From the NCBI GenBank assembly GCA_017451525.1, contig JAFTOD010000001.1:1-64000 (forward strand): a stretch of DNA of 64,000 nucleotides, read 5' to 3'. A program made the translations under genes and the position numbers. This document shows, in pieces, positions 9,815-19,637 of the stretch. This stretch comes from Paludibacteraceae bacterium (GTDB lineage Bacteria; Bacteroidota; Bacteroidia; Bacteroidales; Paludibacteraceae). Below the pieces are notes generated by a model. That model made no database searches, was not told the origin of the DNA, and was given only the letters and a program-made list of their open reading frames with translations. Every line of letters starts with the position of its first letter. Position 1 is the first letter of the stretch.

Positions 9815-10831
9815 CTATTTGCGGTTATTTTCACTGACATAGAGCAGGATTTGGCGGTTAAATGCTTCTTGGTCATTGCCTAAATCCGTTTGAATAGAAA
9901 TGATCCGTAACTTCTCACCCAACACCTCTACCAGAGGGGTTTCCAGCATACGCATATAATCTTTTTCGGTGGTTACCACACATTCATATTGATCCGCACG
10001 TTGTATGATTTGCGCAACATCTTGCTTTGTGAACGCATGGTGGTCAGGGAATTGCAACAATTGCGTACATGGATATTGCTGTTGCATATATTCAAGTAGC
10101 GGAGCGGGATTAGCAATACCAGTCACCAACAACGGTGTAGCTGATAATTGCAACGGAAGGTATTTAATGGACGAATAATACAACTGTTGATACGACACCA
10201 ATTGCAAACTATTACTCACAATACGCCTTTCAATGGCTTGCATCTTAGATGGACATTTGGTGACTACCACCGCATTAGCACGCACACTTTCAGCAGGCAA
10301 ATCACGCAAAGTCCCCCATGGTAGCATATGGTCATGCACATAGAGTTTATTGTATGATGTGAGCAAGATATAGAATCCCGCTTTCAATCTACGGTGTTGA
10401 TAAGCATCATCCAATATGACACACTGCAAGTCAGGAATAATCTGTTGCAAATGCTTGATACCCAACACTCTGTCGGCACATACTGCCACTGGAACATCGG
10501 GAAAATGCATATGAATCAGCATTGGTTCATCGCCTATGGTTTGTGCCGTATCTTCTGCGTTAGCCAGACGAAATCCATGCGTTTTTCTTCCGTAGCCACG
10601 CGATAGTACAGCCACCTTATATTTAGGAGCCAATAGCCGAATGAGGTATTCCGTCATTGGCGTTTTGCCTGTACCACCAACTGCCAAGTTACCAATCGCA
10701 ATCGTTGGTACGCTGACGGTATATGACGGCAGCACATGATCATCGTACAACACATTGCGCACCCACACTCCCAGCGCATAAAGCCAGGAGATGGGCATTG
10801 CACAATATTTCAAGAATTGAAGTGTGGTCAA
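9815..10831 (-). CDS. lpxK: Tetraacyldisaccharide 4'-kinase
   Basis: LpxK phosphorylates the 4'-position of the tetraacyldisaccharide lipid A precursor at the inner membrane. The 338-residue product has one N-terminal helix, the P-loop GGTGKTP (about 50), an SRGYGRKTHGF block and a C-terminal TTEKDYMRM motif typical of the family. The frame begins with TTG at 10831. No in-frame ATG exists upstream, and the next ATG (residue 12) would remove part of the helix. The start lies 17 nt after sppA. Confidence 0.93.
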   Translation of the reverse strand: MTTLQFLKYCAMPISWLYALGVWVRNVLYDDHVLPSYTVSVPTIAIGNLAVGGTGKTPMTEYLIRLLAPKYKVAVLSRGYGRKTHGFRLANAEDTAQTIGDEPMLIHMHFPDVPVAVCADRVLGIKHLQQIIPDLQCVILDDAYQHRRLKAGFYILLTSYNKLYVHDHMLPWGTLRDLPAESVRANAVVVTKCPSKMQAIERRIVSNSLQLVSYQQLYYSSIKYLPLQLSATPLLVTGIANPAPLLEYMQQQYPCTQLLQFPDHHAFTKQDVAQIIQRADQYECVVTTEKDYMRMLETPLVEVLGEKLRIISIQTDLGNDQEAFNRQILLYVSENNRK

Positions 10832-10848
10832 TGTCTCAGCGATTCGTA

Positions 10849-12597
10849 TTATTGTATTTTTACTTCTGGCATGAGTGCCATGATACGTGGTTTGGACGCA
10901 AACTCGCGCACTTGCATGATAAGACGCTCTTCTGGTGTAGTGGTGTCAAACATCTTGAGCATCTCCTCAAATGGGTCTTTCTTCTCGGGATAACTAACCA
11001 ACTGATAATCACCCAACTCAGCCAATTCCACTGCTTTTGCAATAGCATCGTTGATATTACCCAAACTATCCACTAAACCAATCTCCAACGCATCTTTGCC
11101 AAGCCATACTCTACCCTCGCCAATCTGCTTAATCTCATCTTGCGACATTCCGCGACCATCGGCGCAACGACGGGTAAAGAGGTCATAACCACGCTCTACC
11201 ATATTTTGCATGAGAGCTGTCTCTTGAGGGTTCATGCCCCTATAGATAGCATTAACATTCAATGCAGAATGTTTGTTGGTAGAAACGCCATCAATATCCA
11301 AGCCCACTTTCTCACGGAGTTTGTTGATATTAGGTACAGTACCGAAGATACCTATCGAACCAGTCAATGTAGTTGGCTCGGCATAGATATAATCGGCGTT
11401 GCAAGAGATATAGTAGCCACCCGATGCTGCATAATCACCCATAGAAACGACAACAGGAACACCCTTGTCTTGTAACATCTTCATCGCATGCCAAATCTGC
11501 TCGCTCGCATCTGCACTACCACCAGGACTATTGACACGGAAAACTACTGCTTTTACATCATCATCCTTATAGATTTTCTTAATGGTTTTCAATATCTTAC
11601 CCTCCACAATACCATCTGTACCTTCATCCGATATGGCACCTTCGGCATAGAGAACAGCTACTTTGTCCTTCGCCTCTATCTTAGTACGCTCTACATTGGT
11701 CATCTTGCTAGTAGAGAGTTGCTTATAATCTTTGGTACCCGCATAGGTGCGCAAGATAGAATCCATCTCTTGGATATATACCAATGAGTCCACAAAGTTG
11801 TAGGTGAGGTACTTCTCTTGTGGCTGCAATGACATGCACTCATCTGCGTATGCGTGCAATTGCTCTGCTGTGATTTGGCGACTTTGTCCGACTGCCGACT
11901 TCATCTCACTCCAGATACCACCCAGATATTGCTCGGTTTGTTTGCGGTCAGCATCTGACATCGAGGTACGGAAGTAGGGTTCTACTGCTGATTTGAATGT
12001 ACCCACCTTCAGTATCTGCATCTCAATACCAATCTTCTCAAAAAGACGAGTGTAGTACTCTTTTTGTGCGGTCAAGCCGTCCCATGCCAACGCACCCACT
12101 GGATTAAAGAAAATTTTATCCGCTACAGAAGCAATATAGTAGTTGGTCTGAGAATACGAATCAGCATACGCAATCACAAACTTGCCTGACTGCTTGAAAT
12201 CTAACAACGCATCGCGAAGCGCCTTAGCCGAAGCAGGACCCGCAGAAAGCGAGCCACCTTTGAGATAGATACCTAATATCTTGTCGTTGTCTTTCGCTAG
12301 AGCGATATTGCTGAGCAAATCACTTAATCCCACTGTCGTTGTGGACTGACCATACATCTCTGCAAAGAGCGCATCAAAAGGATTCTCCTCGCTAACTTGC
12401 TCCACCAACGTACCACTCAAGTCAATGCGATAGATGGTATTCTCTTCCAATACTGTTGCAGGTGTGGACATCATATCTCCCATCATCCACCCCATAATTC
12501 CGCAGAATAAGAAATACACTCCAATACCGATAATGGTTTTACCTAAACACCCCATTTGTTTGCGAGGTTGTTCGCTGTTTTTTACAAAAATTGCCAT
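10849..12597 (-). CDS. sppA: Signal peptide peptidase SppA (67K type)
   Basis: A membrane-bound serine protease with a Ser-Lys dyad that degrades cleaved signal peptides. The 582-residue length and tandem repeat fit the long SppA form. An N-terminal helix (about 17-40) anchors it. The likely general base is the Lys in LTAQKEYY (about 180). The nucleophile is the Ser in AASGGYY (about 390), followed by the TLTGSIGIFG signature. Confidence 0.93.
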   Translation of the reverse strand: MAIFVKNSEQPRKQMGCLGKTIIGIGVYFLFCGIMGWMMGDMMSTPATVLEENTIYRIDLSGTLVEQVSEENPFDALFAEMYGQSTTTVGLSDLLSNIALAKDNDKILGIYLKGGSLSAGPASAKALRDALLDFKQSGKFVIAYADSYSQTNYYIASVADKIFFNPVGALAWDGLTAQKEYYTRLFEKIGIEMQILKVGTFKSAVEPYFRTSMSDADRKQTEQYLGGIWSEMKSAVGQSRQITAEQLHAYADECMSLQPQEKYLTYNFVDSLVYIQEMDSILRTYAGTKDYKQLSTSKMTNVERTKIEAKDKVAVLYAEGAISDEGTDGIVEGKILKTIKKIYKDDDVKAVVFRVNSPGGSADASEQIWHAMKMLQDKGVPVVVSMGDYAASGGYYISCNADYIYAEPTTLTGSIGIFGTVPNINKLREKVGLDIDGVSTNKHSALNVNAIYRGMNPQETALMQNMVERGYDLFTRRCADGRGMSQDEIKQIGEGRVWLGKDALEIGLVDSLGNINDAIAKAVELAELGDYQLVSYPEKKDPFEEMLKMFDTTTPEERLIMQVREFASKPRIMALMPEVKIQ

Positions 12598-12666
12598 GTG
12601 TTATAAAGTTTTAAAAGTTTCATGCGCCTTTGGCGCTTGTTTCTAAGTTTCAAAAGTTATAAATGT

Positions 12667-13287
12667 TTACTTGAGCAGTTTAAAGGTCTTGCGGTGGTAC
12701 GGTGTGATGCCATATAGCCGTATTGCCTCGTAGTGCGCTTTGGTAGGATACCCCATATTCGTATCCCAATGATACTGAGGATATTGCTCGTGCAATCGCA
12801 TCATATATTCATCGCGATAAGTCTTTGCGAGTACGCTTGCTGCTGCTATCGACAAGTACTTTCCATCTCCTTTTACCACCGTACGTGCTGGTATCTCCAT
12901 CACTTCTCCTTCAGGAATATATGGTTTCCACTTATTGCCATCCACGATGATATGCTCAGGTCTAATTGTCAGGCGGTCTAATGCTCGTTGCATGCCCAAT
13001 ATCGATGCTTTGAGTATATTGATTCGGTCAATCTCCTCAGTTGTCACTTCCACCACTGCCCACGCCTTGGCATGTTGTTCTATCAATGGTCGCAACGTCA
13101 ATCGCTCTTTCTCAGTCAGTTGCTTGCTATCATTCAGCATCTCCAGCCACGCACGATGTTCTTCTTTCCCCAACAGTTGAGGGTCAAATATCACCGCTGC
13201 TGCGAAGACACTTCCAGCCAATGGTCCTCGCCCAGCTTCATCGCAGCCTGCTTCTATGACATCCTCTATGCAAAATGCTTTCAACAT
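12667..13287 (-). CDS. rnhB: Ribonuclease HII
   Basis: RNase HII removes ribonucleotides and RNA from RNA-DNA hybrids. In 206 residues it shows the acidic active site: AGCDEAGRGPLAG (D and E, about 14-16), IIVDGNKW (D, about 117) and a later Asp. The family motif SIAAASVLAKTYRD is also present. The 69-bp gap to sppA contains a GCGCCtttGGCGC mini-hairpin at 12620-12632 flanked by AAAGTTTC words. Confidence 0.96.
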   Translation of the reverse strand: MLKAFCIEDVIEAGCDEAGRGPLAGSVFAAAVIFDPQLLGKEEHRAWLEMLNDSKQLTEKERLTLRPLIEQHAKAWAVVEVTTEEIDRINILKASILGMQRALDRLTIRPEHIIVDGNKWKPYIPEGEVMEIPARTVVKGDGKYLSIAAASVLAKTYRDEYMMRLHEQYPQYHWDTNMGYPTKAHYEAIRLYGITPYHRKTFKLLK

Positions 13288-13323
13288 TCTTTCTCTACTT
13301 CTTGTTTCCTGACATCCGATTCC

Positions 13324-15558
13324 CTAAAACGGATAACCAATGGCGAAGTGAAATGCCATGTCATCCGCCCAATTCAATCCGTTTGGTACAGTACGCCACT
13401 GTTTGCCTGAGCCATCGTAGCGCAAAGCGGGGTCGTATAGCTTCACGCCAAAGTCCACTCGGAAGATAAAGAACGAGAAGTCTAATCTTAGTCCCACGCC
13501 ATATGCCAAGGCGATCTGCTTATAGAACTCACTGAAGCGGAAAACGCCATTAGGCTGTGCCTCGTAGTCAAAAATTGTCCATATATTTCCCGCATCAAAG
13601 AACGCAGCCAATTCGATGAATGACCATACTTTTGCGCGATACTCCATATTCAAATTCAAGCGTACATCCCCAGCTTGGTTGTTGAAGTCTATCAGTTTGC
13701 CATTGCCTTTGTAGCCACCTGGTCCCAGTGTACGTGCTGCCCATCCGCGCACGCTATTGGCTCCCCCCGCGAAATATCGTTTCTCAAACGGTATCGTCTG
13801 CGAATTGCCATAAGGCACCGCCACTCCCACATCAGCATGAAACACTAAGCGCTGCCCTGGGTATAGCAATTGATTGTATGTTACCGCCAAATCGGCTTTC
13901 GCAAATTGCGAAAACTGCGTATTGAACAGCATATAGTTTCCCGATACCGAATCAATAGCAAACTTACAAGGTTTAGCCAGTCCACGAAGCAGGTTGCCCG
14001 CCGTTTCGATATTGTAATAGATATTCCAATAGGAGCGATGTGGGTTTCGTGCTTGATAGTTCGTATAGTTGCCAGAATACCCAATTCCTACGATAAAGTG
14101 GTTTTCATAGGAGTATTTCAATATATTGGTCGATTGCAAGAACTGTTCGCGGAACGCATCGCTTATCCAAGGCAGATAGACATAACTTATATCCACAAAT
14201 CGGAATTGATGATTCAATCCTATACGTGGTTGTTTGATTTGATATTGTAGCCCTGCTCCAAAGATGCTACGTGTATATTCATCGGGGCGATTTTGGAAGT
14301 TATAGTTCAAATCCACAGCCACGGCTGATGGCCATTTCAGTTCGGCAGATGCTCTGGCTTCTATGGCTCGTCCTCCGTTTTGTCGCCATTCATAGCTCGC
14401 TCGTCCATCCACCGACAACTCTTCTGCTCCATGAGCCAAGTTGCGATTCACGTACCCCACTCCTGCAGCAACACCCCAATCTCCTGCCGAATATGTCCCC
14501 TCTATCTCAGCCGATACAGAATTCAGTTTTCCTCGCGACAATACGATATGGCAATCCAACTCATTGGCAGAAATCTGTTCAAAACTGATATCCACGTATT
14601 TGATAGGTGCCAATTGATTAAATCGAGTATAAGCCCGCTCCACAGCCCGCTCGTTGTACATCGCCCCTGGTTCAATAGGGCAATTTCTCACTAACACTTT
14701 ATCCCGAAGCAATTTCTTTCCTACCCATGTGAACACATAGCCATCTGCTGAAGATGTAAACATCTCTTCATTCTCGGGCACTCTTGCAGGGTCGTAGTCT
14801 AAATGAAAGTGCACATGCGCAATATGGTATTTACGGAATACCTTCTCTTTATATTCCTCACTCTGATGCTGCAAATATTCTTGTAGTCTCATGGTTACGT
14901 CTATTTGCTTACGTCCCCTCGTACTATCCGCATCATAGCACAATAGTTCTTGATCAAAATAGAAATACCCTCTTCGGCGCATGGCACTCGCCACTCGCTG
15001 TCGTTCCTGATTCAGCACTTCGGCATCAAACTGGCTGCCGCCTGTTATCAATCGGCGTTGGTTATTGGCAATAGCTGCCAATTCGTTGTGTTCCAACTCC
15101 ACATTGTATTGCCCTATCATATAGGGTTCATTGGCTGTCACGTGGTACACCAAATTGATTTTGCGTTTTTTCACCGCAACGGTAGTGTCTATCTCTGCAT
15201 TGAAGTACCCTTTGTTTTGCATTGCCCGTTGCAATTGTGCCTGACTGGCATCGGTCAGTTCGGAGGAAAAAATCACGGGTGGTTCCCCTATTTTGCGTGC
15301 ATTTTTGCTTGTCCATTTAGTGGTATCTTCCGAGGCGGTGTTGTAGATATCCAGTTGTAATTTCCAAAATCCCAGAATCTCCGTGTTAGGTTTTTGTTGC
15401 ACGTATTTCATGAGGTCGGAAGGTGGTATATTTTTGTTGTCTTCCACTTTGACTTTGACGTCATTAAGCAGCAGTTGCCCTTGTGGCACAAACTTGGTTG
15501 TATTGCATGATAGCAAGCAACAGGCGCACAATAATATGGTTGACAGTTTATGTTTCAC
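13324..15558 (-). CDS. tamL: TamL-type BamA/TamA outer-membrane assembly lipoprotein
   Basis: An Omp85-family protein with a lipobox (CLLSC) near the N-terminus, followed by VPQGQLLLNDVKV, POTRA-like repeats and a 16-strand barrel ending in AIGYPF with a terminal Phe. This is the Bacteroidetes TamL form that partners TamB, which is not in the window. I chose GTG 15558, giving MKHKLSTILLC as the signal peptide (744 residues); TTG 15567 is also possible. It is the first gene of the envelope operon. Confidence 0.88.
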   Translation of the reverse strand: MKHKLSTILLCACCLLSCNTTKFVPQGQLLLNDVKVKVEDNKNIPPSDLMKYVQQKPNTEILGFWKLQLDIYNTASEDTTKWTSKNARKIGEPPVIFSSELTDASQAQLQRAMQNKGYFNAEIDTTVAVKKRKINLVYHVTANEPYMIGQYNVELEHNELAAIANNQRRLITGGSQFDAEVLNQERQRVASAMRRRGYFYFDQELLCYDADSTRGRKQIDVTMRLQEYLQHQSEEYKEKVFRKYHIAHVHFHLDYDPARVPENEEMFTSSADGYVFTWVGKKLLRDKVLVRNCPIEPGAMYNERAVERAYTRFNQLAPIKYVDISFEQISANELDCHIVLSRGKLNSVSAEIEGTYSAGDWGVAAGVGYVNRNLAHGAEELSVDGRASYEWRQNGGRAIEARASAELKWPSAVAVDLNYNFQNRPDEYTRSIFGAGLQYQIKQPRIGLNHQFRFVDISYVYLPWISDAFREQFLQSTNILKYSYENHFIVGIGYSGNYTNYQARNPHRSYWNIYYNIETAGNLLRGLAKPCKFAIDSVSGNYMLFNTQFSQFAKADLAVTYNQLLYPGQRLVFHADVGVAVPYGNSQTIPFEKRYFAGGANSVRGWAARTLGPGGYKGNGKLIDFNNQAGDVRLNLNMEYRAKVWSFIELAAFFDAGNIWTIFDYEAQPNGVFRFSEFYKQIALAYGVGLRLDFSFFIFRVDFGVKLYDPALRYDGSGKQWRTVPNGLNWADDMAFHFAIGYPF

Positions 15559-15580
15559 AGTCTGCAATTATAATTATCGC

Positions 15581-15589
15581 GCAAAGGTA
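15581..15589 (-). promoter_or_regulatory. Promoter of the tamL-rnhB-sppA-lpxK-msbA operon
   Basis: Read on the minus strand, TACCTTTGC lies about 22 nt before the tamL start. No other clear promoter of this type appears within the operon. Confidence 0.65.
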
Positions 15590-15816
15590 CAAAAAAAAAT
15601 GCACACTCGCAAGAAGAAATGCTTTTTTTTGTTAGTAAACGAAGAAGAGCCATTATTGTCTAGTGTAAAAAAATGGGACAATACTCGGCGGATACGTCAA
15701 GGACTATATAGAAAGTGGAATACTAAGATATACCAAGAAATGCTCAGATATTCTCAGAAAATCGCATTGAAAGTAAACTTTCCACGTAATTTTTTTGTTT
15801 TGTGCATTTTTTTTTG

Positions 15817-15825
15817 TACCTTTGC
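15817..15825 (+). promoter_or_regulatory. glyA promoter
   Basis: TACCTTTGC with TTTG at 15794-15797, 19 nt apart. It shows that the ATG at 15856, not the upstream in-frame ATG at 15802, starts glyA. Confidence 0.75.
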
Positions 15826-15855
15826 GCTTTGAAACTTTTAAAACTTTATAAACAC

Positions 15856-17133
15856 ATGCGCGATTTAGAGATTTTTGACATCATCCGCCGTGAGCGTGAA
15901 CGGCAAACCAAAGGCATCGAATTGATTGCCAGTGAGAACTTTGTCAGCGACCAAGTCATGGAAGCAATGGGCAGCGTACTGACCAATAAATACGCCGAAG
16001 GCTACCCAGGCAAACGCTACTACGGCGGTTGCGAAGTGGTGGATGAGAGCGAGAATATCGCACGACAACGCCTATGCCAACTCTTTGGCGCAGAGTATGC
16101 CAACGTACAACCCCACTCGGGCGCACAAGCCAACATGGCAGTATTCATGGCATGCCTGAAGGCAGGCGATACCTTCCTCGGACTGAACCTCAGTCATGGT
16201 GGACACCTCAGCCACGGTTCGCCAGTCAACTTCTCGGGACTGATGTTCAACGCACTCGAATACAATGTCAAAGAAGATACAGGCACAGTGGACTATGACC
16301 AACTGGAGCAAGTAGCACGCGAGCACAAGCCTAAACTCATCATCGCAGGTGCGAGTGCCTATAGCCGTGATTGGGATTATGCGCGTATCCGTCGCGTAGC
16401 AGACGAGATTGGTGCTATTTTCATGGTTGATATGGCGCATCCAGCAGGACTGATTGCAGCAGGACTATTGGAGAACCCTGTGAAGCATGCACATATCGTT
16501 ACTTCCACCACCCACAAGACCCTGCGTGGTCCTCGCGGTGGCGTGATACTCATGGGCAAGGACTTCCCTAACCCATGGGGCAAGACCACACCCAAAGGCG
16601 AAGTAAAGATGATGTCCGCATTGCTCGACTCTGCCGTGTTCCCAGGCACACAAGGTGGACCATTAGAGCACGTGATTGCGGCGAAAGCAGTTGCCTTTGG
16701 CGAAGCATTGCAACCCGAGTTCCGTGAGTATCAATTGCAAGTGAAGAAGAATGCTGCTGCTATGGCTAAGGCATTGATGGACAAAGGATATAAGATTATT
16801 TCTAATGGTACGGACAACCACTCCATGCTGGTGGATCTGCGCACCAAATACCCAGACTTGACAGGTAAAGTGGCAGAGAAAGCCCTTGTGGCAGCCGACA
16901 TCACCACCAACAAGAACATGGTACCATTCGACTCGCGCAGTGCGTTCCAAACCAGCGGACTACGCTTCGGTACACCTGCTATCACTACACGCGGACTAAA
17001 AGAGGACAAGATGGCATGGATAGTCGAGCTCATCGACCGTGTACTCAGCAATCCAGAATCCGAAGAGAACATCGCAGCCGTCCGCGCCGAAGTAAACGCA
17101 GAAATGGTAAAATACCCACTCTTTGCGTGGTAA
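15856..17133 (+). CDS. glyA: Serine hydroxymethyltransferase
   Basis: A PLP enzyme that converts serine and tetrahydrofolate to glycine and methylene-tetrahydrofolate. The 425-residue length is normal. It has the N-terminal [10 protein letters not shown], the substrate-binding [11 protein letters not shown] and the PLP-lysine block [13 protein letters not shown] (Lys about 222). It is transcribed alone from a strong promoter. A mini-hairpin array follows the stop. Confidence 0.97.
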   Translation: MRDLEIFDIIRRERERQTKGIELIASENFVSDQVMEAMGSVLTNKYAEGYPGKRYYGGCEVVDESENIARQRLCQLFGAEYANVQPHSGAQANMAVFMACLKAGDTFLGLNLSHGGHLSHGSPVNFSGLMFNALEYNVKEDTGTVDYDQLEQVAREHKPKLIIAGASAYSRDWDYARIRRVADEIGAIFMVDMAHPAGLIAAGLLENPVKHAHIVTSTTHKTLRGPRGGVILMGKDFPNPWGKTTPKGEVKMMSALLDSAVFPGTQGGPLEHVIAAKAVAFGEALQPEFREYQLQVKKNAAAMAKALMDKGYKIISNGTDNHSMLVDLRTKYPDLTGKVAEKALVAADITTNKNMVPFDSRSAFQTSGLRFGTPAITTRGLKEDKMAWIVELIDRVLSNPESEENIAAVRAEVNAEMVKYPLFAW

Positions 17134-17139
17134 ATCCTT

Positions 17140-17312
17140 TTCAGTGCCTACAGCACGTTACATGCCAAGGCGTTATATGTCTTCGACGTTCCACGTCCTA
17201 CGGACGTTATATGTAAACGTTAACAACGAAGATAACGCGAAGCATGTAACGTCGCACAGCGACAAACAACGCGGCATAGCCGCATAAAACGCTCGCACAG
17301 CGAGCAAACAAC
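17140..17312. repeat. Mini-hairpin array between glyA and rlmN
   Basis: Eight or so small palindromes with unrelated stems are joined by near-constant linkers (GTTATAT, ATGTAAC, AAACAAC). Examples are GTCttcGAC, ACGTCCtacGGACGT, GTCGCacaGCGAC, GCGGCataGCCGC and GCTCGCacaGCGAGC. Stems vary but loops stay at 3 nt. It holds no gene and ends at the rlmN start. Confidence 0.7.
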
Positions 17313-18362
17313 GTGAACAAAGTGAACCTACTTGGCAAGACATTAGAAGAACTACAGACTATAGCCCAAGAAGTTGGACTACAGCGTTTTGCAGGCAAGC
17401 AACTGGCAGAATGGCTATATGTACGTCGCGCTACTTCCTTCGATGAGATGACCAACATATCGCTCAAAGGACGCGAGGCACTCAAAGCCCGATACACTAT
17501 TGGTCGCCATGCTCCTGTAGCCGAAGCCCTCTCCAAGGACGGAACGAAGAAATACCTCTTCCGCGTATCTAATAGCGAAGCAGTCTATATCGAATCCGTC
17601 TATATCCCCGATGATGACCGAGCTACGCTGTGCGTGAGTACGCAGGCAGGGTGCAAGATGGGGTGTAAGTTCTGCATGACAGGTACATTGGGCTTTCATG
17701 GACATCTCACCGCAGCCGATATACTAAATCAGATATTCTCTATCCCCGATGCCGATAAACTGACGAATATCGTATATATGGGCGAAGGTGAACCGATGGA
17801 TAACCTCGACAACGTGCTCCGTTCGTTGGAGGTGATGACCAGCGCATGGGGCTGCGCATGGTCGCCCAAACGTATCACTGTGTCGTCGGTAGGTATCACC
17901 AAAGGACTGAAGCGATTTATTGAAGAAAGCGATTGCCATTTGGCTATCTCATTGCACAATCCATTCCGCATTGAGCGTCAAGAGGTTATGCCGATAGAGA
18001 AAGTGAATCACCTCAGCGATGTAATTGCCCTCATCAAGCAATACGACTGGACACACCAACGTCGCGTGAGTTTTGAATATATCTGTTGGAGTGGCGTGAA
18101 CGATACACCCAAGCATGCCAACGAACTGCTGCGCCTGCTCAGGGGACTAGATTGCCGAATTAACCTTATTCGTTTTCATGCCTCGCCTGCCCCTATAGCC
18201 AATAACCAATCGCCTATAGTCAATCATTCATCCAATGAGCAACAAATGGAATGGCTTCGCGATTACCTCACCGAGCATGGCATCACTACTACTATCCGCC
18301 GCAGCCGAGGCGAAGACATACTTGCTGCATGCGGAATGCTGGTTAACGCATTAAAAAACTAA
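17313..18362 (+). CDS. rlmN: 23S rRNA/tRNA (adenine-C2)-methyltransferase RlmN
   Basis: A radical SAM methylase that modifies A2503 of 23S rRNA and A37 of some tRNAs. The 349-residue product has the cluster motif CKMGCKFC (about 114-121), GEGEPM, and the C-terminal AACGML with the second catalytic Cys (about 340). The start is GTG at 17313; no ATG is near. Residues about 293-308 (ANNQSPIVNHSS) are encoded by CCAATCG/CCTATAG heptamers and look like an in-frame insertion in a loop. Confidence 0.95.
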   Translation: MNKVNLLGKTLEELQTIAQEVGLQRFAGKQLAEWLYVRRATSFDEMTNISLKGREALKARYTIGRHAPVAEALSKDGTKKYLFRVSNSEAVYIESVYIPDDDRATLCVSTQAGCKMGCKFCMTGTLGFHGHLTAADILNQIFSIPDADKLTNIVYMGEGEPMDNLDNVLRSLEVMTSAWGCAWSPKRITVSSVGITKGLKRFIEESDCHLAISLHNPFRIERQEVMPIEKVNHLSDVIALIKQYDWTHQRRVSFEYICWSGVNDTPKHANELLRLLRGLDCRINLIRFHASPAPIANNQSPIVNHSSNEQQMEWLRDYLTEHGITTTIRRSRGEDILAACGMLVNALKN

Positions 18363-18372
18363 TTATACCGTT

Positions 18373-19566
18373 ATGAAAATTTCTACGAGAGCGCAAAACA
18401 TGCCAGAATCACCTATTCGTAAACTGGCTAAATATGCAGATGCAGCCAAGCGTAATGGCGTGCATATCTATCACTTGAACATCGGTCAGCCCGACATCAA
18501 AACACCCGCATGCGCAACTGAAGCACTCAAGAACTTCCAGCAAGAAGTATTGGAATACTCGCCATCACAAGGCATCAAATCGCTGCGCACAAAGATGGTG
18601 GGCTATTATGCTGAATATGGTATTGACCTCTCACCTGATGAAATCATCATCACAACAGGCGGCTCCGAAGCCATCATGTTTGCCTATATGGCATGCCTCA
18701 ATCCTGGTGATGAAATCATAGTTACCGACCCTAGTTATGCCAACTATATGGCGTTTGCTATATCTTGCGGTGCTGTAGTCAAATCGGTGAAAACAGATAT
18801 TGAAAATGGGTTCCGCCTACCTGCAGTAGAAGAGTTTGAGAAACAAATCACCGACAAGACACGCGCCATACTGATCTGCAACCCAAATAATCCAACCGGA
18901 TACCTATATTCCAAACAGGAAATGATGCAGATTCGTGATTTGGTGAAGAAATACAACCTTTACCTCTTCTCGGATGAAGTATATCGCGAATTTATCTACA
19001 CCAAACGTCCGTATATCTCCGCTTTCCACTTAGAGGGGATCGAGGAGAACGTGGTGCTGATTGACTCTGTCAGCAAGCGTTATTCGGAGTGTGGTATCCG
19101 TATCGGAGCGTTGATTACCAAAAATAAAGAGGTGCATAAAGCCGTGATGAAATTCTGCCAAGCACGTCTGTCACCTCCATTGATTGGACAAGCTATCGCT
19201 GAGGCATCATTGTCAACCCCACAAGAATACATGGAGGAAGTGTATGATGAGTATCTGGCACGACGCAATTATCTGATTGACCAATTGAATCAAATTCCAG
19301 GCGTATTCGCCCCTACCCCAATGGGCGCATTCTATGTGATGGTGCAACTGCCTGTGGATGACACAGATAAGTTCTGCCAATGGTGCTTGACCGACTTCCA
19401 ATACGAAGGTCAAACCGTGATGATGGCACCTGGTAGCGGTTTCTACACCGATCCTGAACAGGGCAAGAAACAAGTACGTATGGCATATATCCTCAACAAA
19501 GAAGATTTGAGCAAAGCTATGCTGGTTTTGCGTAAAGCTTTAGAAGCATACAACGAACAGCAATAA
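18373..19566 (+). CDS. Class I/II PLP aminotransferase (aspartate aminotransferase-like)
   Basis: A 397-residue fold-type I aminotransferase. It has GQPDIKTP near the N-terminus, the NPNNPTGYLYS loop (about 173-185) and the PLP-lysine segment SVSKRYSECGIRIG (Lys about 235). The carboxylate-binding Arg is probably in KKQVRMAY. Such enzymes act on aspartate, aromatic or branched-chain substrates, and the sequence does not decide which. It lies 10 nt after rlmN and may share its transcript. Confidence 0.9.
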   Translation: MKISTRAQNMPESPIRKLAKYADAAKRNGVHIYHLNIGQPDIKTPACATEALKNFQQEVLEYSPSQGIKSLRTKMVGYYAEYGIDLSPDEIIITTGGSEAIMFAYMACLNPGDEIIVTDPSYANYMAFAISCGAVVKSVKTDIENGFRLPAVEEFEKQITDKTRAILICNPNNPTGYLYSKQEMMQIRDLVKKYNLYLFSDEVYREFIYTKRPYISAFHLEGIEENVVLIDSVSKRYSECGIRIGALITKNKEVHKAVMKFCQARLSPPLIGQAIAEASLSTPQEYMEEVYDEYLARRNYLIDQLNQIPGVFAPTPMGAFYVMVQLPVDDTDKFCQWCLTDFQYEGQTVMMAPGSGFYTDPEQGKKQVRMAYILNKEDLSKAMLVLRKALEAYNEQQ

Positions 19567-19585
19567 TACGCATCATACGCACATA

Positions 19586-19619
19586 CAAAAAAAGCACGCA
19601 GTGATTTGCGTGCTTTTTG
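19586..19619. terminator. Terminator between convergent genes
   Basis: The stem AAAAAGCACGCA/TGCGTGCTTTTT has A and T runs on both sides, so it serves the aminotransferase (+) and the M3 peptidase (-). Confidence 0.85.
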
Positions 19620-19637
19620 TTTGTGGGATAACCCTAC

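Noticed and set aside
15383..15832. 149-codon open frame on the + strand
   Set aside because: It crosses the tamL start, two opposite promoters and the glyA promoter, so it cannot be a gene.
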